A stretch of DNA of 8,991 bases. It comes from Chlamydiia bacterium (lineage in GTDB: Bacteria > Chlamydiota > Chlamydiia > Chlamydiales > Simkaniaceae). Each line of letters starts with the position of its first letter. Positions within the stretch are counted from its first letter, which is position 1. The translations under genes were made by a program, and so were the position numbers. Below the pieces are notes generated by a model. The model worked only from the letters and a program-made list of their open reading frames with translations, ran no database searches and was not told the origin of the DNA. Below are positions 5,934-8,991 of this stretch, piece by piece. The stretch is from NCBI GenBank assembly GCA_020440405.1, contig JAGROF010000022.1:1-8991 (forward strand). The letters run 5' to 3'.

Positions 5934-6722
5934 TTGGCAAAAGACCAAACGATTACTGTTTCCATTAAGGATTTACTCGAAGCTGGGGCGCATTTCGGCC
6001 ACCAGAAGCAACGATGGAACCCCAAAATGAAGCGCTTCATCTTTGAAGAGCGGAGTGGGATCTACATCATCGATCTTGCAAAAACCATGCAACAAATTCG
6101 AATTGCTATTGACGTTGTGTCGGCTACAGTGGCAAAGCATCAAAGCATTTTATTTGTGGGCACCAAAAAACAAGCAAAAGATGTCATTAAAGAAATGGCA
6201 GAGCGCTGCGGAGAGTTTTACGTTGCAGAGCGATGGCTTGGAGGGATGCTCACGAACCTTACGACAATCCGTCAGTCTGTGAAAACCCTTGAGCGTATTG
6301 AGAAGCAAATCGCTGCAGGGGGAGAAGGATTTACGAAAAAAGAAATGACGCTCTTAAGCAAAGAGCGCGAAAAGCTCGACAGAAACCTTTCAGGAATTCG
6401 GGCCATGCGCAAGCCTCCAGGGTTGCTCATTGTGGTCGACCCCAGTAAGGAGCATATTGCTGTTGCAGAGGCGAATAAGCTGGGCATTCCAGTGATGGCT
6501 CTTGTAGATACAAACTGCGATCCTGATCCCATCGATTATGTCATTGCCTGTAATGATGATGCGCTTAAGAGTATTAAACTCATTGTTCAAGCGCTTTCAG
6601 ACGTGGTGATTGATAAGAAGGGGGAACTGAGCATTGCTATTGGCAAGGAAGAAGCAGCAAAAGAAGAAGAAGCTAAAATCGAGCCAAAGGAAGCACAGGA
6701 AGAAGAGGAGGAAAAAGAATGA
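5934..6722 (+). CDS. rpsB: 30S ribosomal protein S2
   Basis: S2 binds the 30S head/platform region together with S1 and is needed for initiation. From the TTG start the protein has 262 aa. It shows the family signatures HFGHQ (20-24), RWNPKMKRFIF (27-37), YIIDLAKT (44-51), ILFVGTKKQA (72-81), ERWLGGMLTN (99-108), GLLIVVDP (163-170) and GIPVMALVDTNCDPDPIDYVI (184-204). A strongly acidic Glu/Lys/Ala tail covers about residues 238-262. Starts at ATG 5904 (272 aa) or GTG 5889 (277 aa) would add residues that do not resemble S2 N-termini, while the TTG start puts the SIKDLLEAG helix where S2 proteins usually begin. The gene is first among the protein genes of the tRNA-Gly-rpsB-tsf-pyrH-frr operon, and its TGA overlaps the tsf ATG by 4 nt. 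Identification is certain; the start is not. Confidence 0.95.
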   Translation: MAKDQTITVSIKDLLEAGAHFGHQKQRWNPKMKRFIFEERSGIYIIDLAKTMQQIRIAIDVVSATVAKHQSILFVGTKKQAKDVIKEMAERCGEFYVAERWLGGMLTNLTTIRQSVKTLERIEKQIAAGGEGFTKKEMTLLSKEREKLDRNLSGIRAMRKPPGLLIVVDPSKEHIAVAEANKLGIPVMALVDTNCDPDPIDYVIACNDDALKSIKLIVQALSDVVIDKKGELSIAIGKEEAAKEEEAKIEPKEAQEEEEEKE

Positions 6723-7564
6723 CGATTACAGCTCAAATGGTCATGGACCTAAGAAAGCGCACGGGCGTAGGGATGACAAAGTGCAAAGAGGCTCTTTCTG
6801 AAGCAGGGGGTGACATGGAAGAAGCGATCCATATCCTCCGTAAGAAAGGGATGGCGTCTGCTGTCAAGAAAGGTGCACGTGAAACAAATGAGGGAGTCAT
6901 TGGAGTCGCAGAAAACGATGAAATGGCTTATATCATTGAAGTCAATGCAGAAACCGATTTTGTGATCCAAAATGATCGCTTTAAGGAGTTTTTGAAGAAC
7001 ATCTGTGACGATGCGCTTAAAGAAAAACCTAAGTCGGTTGAAGACTTTGTTTCCCAAAAATATAGCCAAAACTCTGCGCTTACCATTGACGAGTACCGTG
7101 CAGAGACTGTGCATAGTTTAGGGGAAAACATCCAGATCAAACGCATTCTTAATTTCAAAAAATCAGGAGACCATTCTCTAGGAGTCTACTCCCACATGGG
7201 CGGGAAGATTGTTTGTGTTGTTTCTATTAAAGGAGCGGCAGATGAAATAGCTCTTGCGCGTGATGTTGCGATGCACGTGGCTGCAGAGGCTCCAGATTAC
7301 CTAAAACCAGAAGATGTTCCAGCGGATGTTTTGGCGAAGGAAGAAGAGATTGCTCGAAGCCAGCTTCAAAATAAGCCTCCTGAGATTATGGACAAAATTG
7401 TTCAAGGAAAGCTGAAGGCCTACTATGAGCAAGCCTGTCTTCTCAATCAAAAATTCGTCAAGGATCCTTCAATGAGTGTTGCAGACTATGTCGCAAGTGA
7501 AGGAAAAAAAGCGGGTAAGACTCTTGAAGTGGTCGAGTTTGTCCGCTGGCAAATAGGTGAGTAA
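6719..7564 (+). CDS. tsf: Elongation factor Ts
   Basis: EF-Ts is the guanine-nucleotide exchange factor that regenerates EF-Tu-GTP in the cytoplasm. The 281-aa length is typical, close to the chlamydial protein as I recall it. The N-terminal UBA-like domain carries VMDLRKRTGVGMTKCKEAL (8-26). It is followed by KKGMASAVKKGAR (42-54) and the EF-Tu-contacting ETDFV motif (78-82). The core helical and C-terminal modules follow, with HVAAEAPDYL in the second half. The start codon overlaps the rpsB stop (ATGA), and GGAGG at 6707-6711, inside the acidic-tail codons of rpsB, lies 7 nt upstream, so translational coupling is expected. TAA at 7562-7564 is immediately followed by the pyrH start. Confidence 0.97.
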   Translation: MTITAQMVMDLRKRTGVGMTKCKEALSEAGGDMEEAIHILRKKGMASAVKKGARETNEGVIGVAENDEMAYIIEVNAETDFVIQNDRFKEFLKNICDDALKEKPKSVEDFVSQKYSQNSALTIDEYRAETVHSLGENIQIKRILNFKKSGDHSLGVYSHMGGKIVCVVSIKGAADEIALARDVAMHVAAEAPDYLKPEDVPADVLAKEEEIARSQLQNKPPEIMDKIVQGKLKAYYEQACLLNQKFVKDPSMSVADYVASEGKKAGKTLEVVEFVRWQIGE

Positions 7565-8284
7565 GTGACAAAGCCCTCCTACAAACGGGTCCTCCTTAAG
7601 CTATCAGGCGAATCCCTTAAAGGGGAAAAACCTGGGGTCATCGATCATGTGGCTTGCGATCAGATTGCCAATGCTATTTGTGAAGTCTATGAGCTTGGGA
7701 TTCAGCTAGGAGTCGTGATTGGAGGAGGGAATATCTTCCGCGGGAATATGGCAGAGCAATTCGGATTTGCTCGCACCCCTGCTGACCATGTCGGCATGCT
7801 TGCCACAACAATTAACGGATTAATTTTAGGACAGGTTCTATCGACTAAAGGGTGTAAAACCCGTGTCATGAGCGCCCTTAACTTTGATGGCATTGTGGAG
7901 CCCTACAACTGGACACATGCCTTGCATTTCCTAGAGAAAGGGCACATTGTTATCTTTGTAGGGGGAACAGGGAATCCCTATTTCACCACAGATACAACGG
8001 CTGCGATGCGCGCGAGTGAAATCGAAGCGGAAGTCCTTTTGAAAGCCACAAAAGTTGACGGAATCTATGATAAAGATCCGATGCAGCATCAAGAGGCTGT
8101 GAAAAGCGACCACCTCACGTATGCAGAGGTGTTAACCAAAAATCTTCATGTGATGGATGGAACAGCGATTGCTCTGTGTCGAGAAAGTGACATTCCCATT
8201 CACGTTTTTAATCTGTTTGAAAAAGGGGCAATGCTCAAGGCTGTCACAGAAAGAAAAGGGGGAACTCTCGTAACCAATGGGTAG
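7565..8284 (+). CDS. pyrH: UMP kinase (uridylate kinase)
   Basis: The enzyme phosphorylates UMP to UDP with ATP, feeding pyrimidine nucleotide synthesis. The bacterial form is a hexameric amino-acid-kinase-family protein. The 239-aa length is normal. Visible motifs are LLKLSGES (10-17), the glycine-rich VIGGGNIFRG (51-60), DHVGMLATTING (74-85), the GGTGNPYFTTDTTA UMP-binding/catalytic region (133-146) and KATKVDGIYDKDP (160-172), which are all intact. It starts with GTG directly after the tsf TAA (0 nt gap). AGGTGA at 7555-7560, within the last tsf codons, gives a ribosome site 4 nt away. It therefore depends on ribosomes arriving from tsf or on tight re-initiation. It is followed after 5 nt by frr. 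Confidence 0.97.
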   Translation: MTKPSYKRVLLKLSGESLKGEKPGVIDHVACDQIANAICEVYELGIQLGVVIGGGNIFRGNMAEQFGFARTPADHVGMLATTINGLILGQVLSTKGCKTRVMSALNFDGIVEPYNWTHALHFLEKGHIVIFVGGTGNPYFTTDTTAAMRASEIEAEVLLKATKVDGIYDKDPMQHQEAVKSDHLTYAEVLTKNLHVMDGTAIALCRESDIPIHVFNLFEKGAMLKAVTERKGGTLVTNG

Positions 8285-8289
8285 GTTTG

Positions 8290-8841
8290 ATGAATAGTAT
8301 GAATGAATGCAAAGAAAATATGCAAAAAGCTCTCGACCATTATAAGGAAGAGCTGAAGGCGATGCGGACAAATCGTCCGAGTCCCTCAATGTTAGATAAT
8401 GTCTCACTCGAAGTGTATGGAACAGAGATGCGCATGCGCGATGTCGCAACCGTTGCCGTTGCTGATGGGAATCAACTCGTTGTGACTCCCTTCGACCCCA
8501 GCACGGCCAACTCGATTGCAAAGGGGATTGAAAAAGCCAATTTAAATCTCATGCCTGCAGTGGATGGCCATATCGTGCGGGTTCCAATTCCTCCTATGAG
8601 TGAGGAGCGCAGAAAGGAAATCGCAAAAGATGCCCGCGAGAAAGGGGAAAAAACCAAAGTGACCATCCGTGATGTCCGGCGCAAGGCAAATGATCTCGTG
8701 AAAAAGCTCAAATCAGACGGAGACCTTACCGAGGATGATATGAAGCGAGACGAAAAACTCATCCAAGAGTTGACCGACAAGTTTTGCAAGGAAGTGGATG
8801 AGCTTTACCACGCGAAAGAAAAAGACATCTTAGCGGTTTAA
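8290..8841 (+). CDS. frr: Ribosome recycling factor
   Basis: RRF works with EF-G to split post-termination ribosomes. The 183-aa length fits the family (about 180-185). Visible signatures are the N-terminal helix leading into MRTNRPSPSMLDNVSLEVYG, followed by the PFDPSTANSIAKGIEKANLNLMP segment and the VRVPIPPMSEERRKE hinge region. The long C-terminal helix contains VRRKAND and ends in ELTDKFCKEVDEL. I chose ATG 8290, which has TAGG 4 nt upstream inside the end of pyrH. TTG 8287 one codon earlier and ATG 8299 are alternatives with poorer sites. It is the last gene of the operon. Confidence 0.97.
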   Translation: MNSMNECKENMQKALDHYKEELKAMRTNRPSPSMLDNVSLEVYGTEMRMRDVATVAVADGNQLVVTPFDPSTANSIAKGIEKANLNLMPAVDGHIVRVPIPPMSEERRKEIAKDAREKGEKTKVTIRDVRRKANDLVKKLKSDGDLTEDDMKRDEKLIQELTDKFCKEVDELYHAKEKDILAV

Positions 8842-8861
8842 GAGACTTTCTCTGAATTTTT
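8841..8861 (+). terminator. Weak candidate terminator after frr
   Basis: AGAGA (8841-8845) can pair with TCTCT (8849-8853) across a 3-nt loop, followed by GAATTTTT. The stem is only 5 bp and A/G-rich, and it starts on the last base of the frr stop codon. It may be a weak terminator, or frr may read through into the tRNA. Confidence 0.25.
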
Positions 8862-8865
8862 GGAC

Positions 8866-8895
8866 TTGATTTATTAGTGATTTAGGGATTATAAT
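8866..8895 (+). promoter_or_regulatory. Promoter of tRNA-Glu
   Basis: TTGATT (8866-8871), an 18-nt spacer and a perfect TATAAT (8890-8895). The expected transcript start near 8902 is about 20 nt ahead of the tRNA 5' end. This is the best-matching promoter in the window. Confidence 0.65.
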
Positions 8896-8922
8896 TCTCT
8901 CTTAGACGTCAGATTTTTTTCT

Positions 8923-8991
8923 GGCCCCATCGTCTAGTCAGGCCTAGGACACAAGATTTTCATTCTTGCAACAGGGGTTCGAATCCCCTTG
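8923..8991 (+). tRNA. tRNA-Glu (anticodon UUC), cut by the right edge
   Basis: The 5' acceptor strand is GGCCCCA. It is followed by GTCTAG...GGAC of the D arm, the anticodon stem CAAGA with TCTTG and the loop TTTTCAT, with TTC at 8959-8961. The T arm is AGGGG-TTCGAAT-CCCCT. Only the first two bases (TG) of the 3' acceptor strand are inside the window, and they pair correctly with the 5' strand. About six bases including the discriminator are missing. In many chlamydiae and other bacteria the charged product also supplies glutamyl-tRNA for tetrapyrrole synthesis. Confidence 0.93.

Noticed and set aside
6749..7114. Minus-strand 121-aa open frame opposite tsf
   Set aside because: It is antisense to a well-conserved gene and has no recognisable domain, no ribosome site and no promoter.
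8132..8521. Minus-strand 129-aa open frame across the pyrH-frr junction
   Set aside because: It is a shadow of two conserved plus-strand genes with a composition unlike a real protein (many scattered Cys, His and Ser).
1..8991. Mobile elements, CRISPR arrays, toxin-antitoxin or phage genes
   Set aside because: No direct-repeat arrays, transposase, integrase or small paired genes were seen on either strand; tRNA genes show no adjacent integrase or attachment duplication inside the window.

Overview
The window reads as a core-genome segment of a chlamydia-related bacterium (order Chlamydiales, probably outside the family Chlamydiaceae). Three things point there. The rpsB-tsf-pyrH-frr proteins resemble chlamydial versions as I remember them. 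A very large penicillin-binding protein 2 (1036 aa) with a long insert lies on the opposite strand. The overall order also matches the Chlamydia trachomatis pbpB-ompA-(tRNA-Gly)-rpsB-tsf-pyrH-frr neighbourhood as I recall it. Base composition looks like mid-40s % G+C by eye, which does not fix the genus. No database search was possible.

Layout. At the left edge is the 3' end of a plus-strand gene whose remnant looks like the C-terminus of a polysaccharide chain-length/P-loop (Wzc/CpsD-like) protein. It runs convergently into, and overlaps, a minus-strand gene for a polytopic O-antigen ligase/polymerase-like protein. That gene is translationally coupled (GTGATG at the TGA stop) to the upstream PBP2 gene, which is preceded by a gene for a small exported helical protein of 290 aa. 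These three minus-strand genes look like one envelope operon, reading exported protein > PBP2 > O-antigen-ligase-like. It starts from a promoter with a perfect TATAAT at 5661-5666.

A divergent spacer of about 150 nt separates this from a plus-strand housekeeping operon: tRNA-Gly(UCC), rpsB, tsf, pyrH and frr (ribosomal protein S2, EF-Ts, UMP kinase, ribosome recycling factor). The protein genes are packed with 4-nt overlap, 0-nt and 5-nt spacings. They link translation (S2, EF-Ts, RRF) with pyrimidine nucleotide supply (UMP kinase). After frr come a weak hairpin, a clear promoter (TTGATT-18-TATAAT) and a tRNA-Glu(UUC) that is cut by the right edge.

No mobile element, CRISPR array, phage gene or obvious new multi-gene system is visible. 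The most noteworthy points are: an unrecognised exported protein in the place where Chlamydia carries ompA (MOMP); the roughly 310-residue insert and KTS (not KTG) motif of PBP2; and the coupling of PBP2 to an O-antigen-ligase-like membrane protein.
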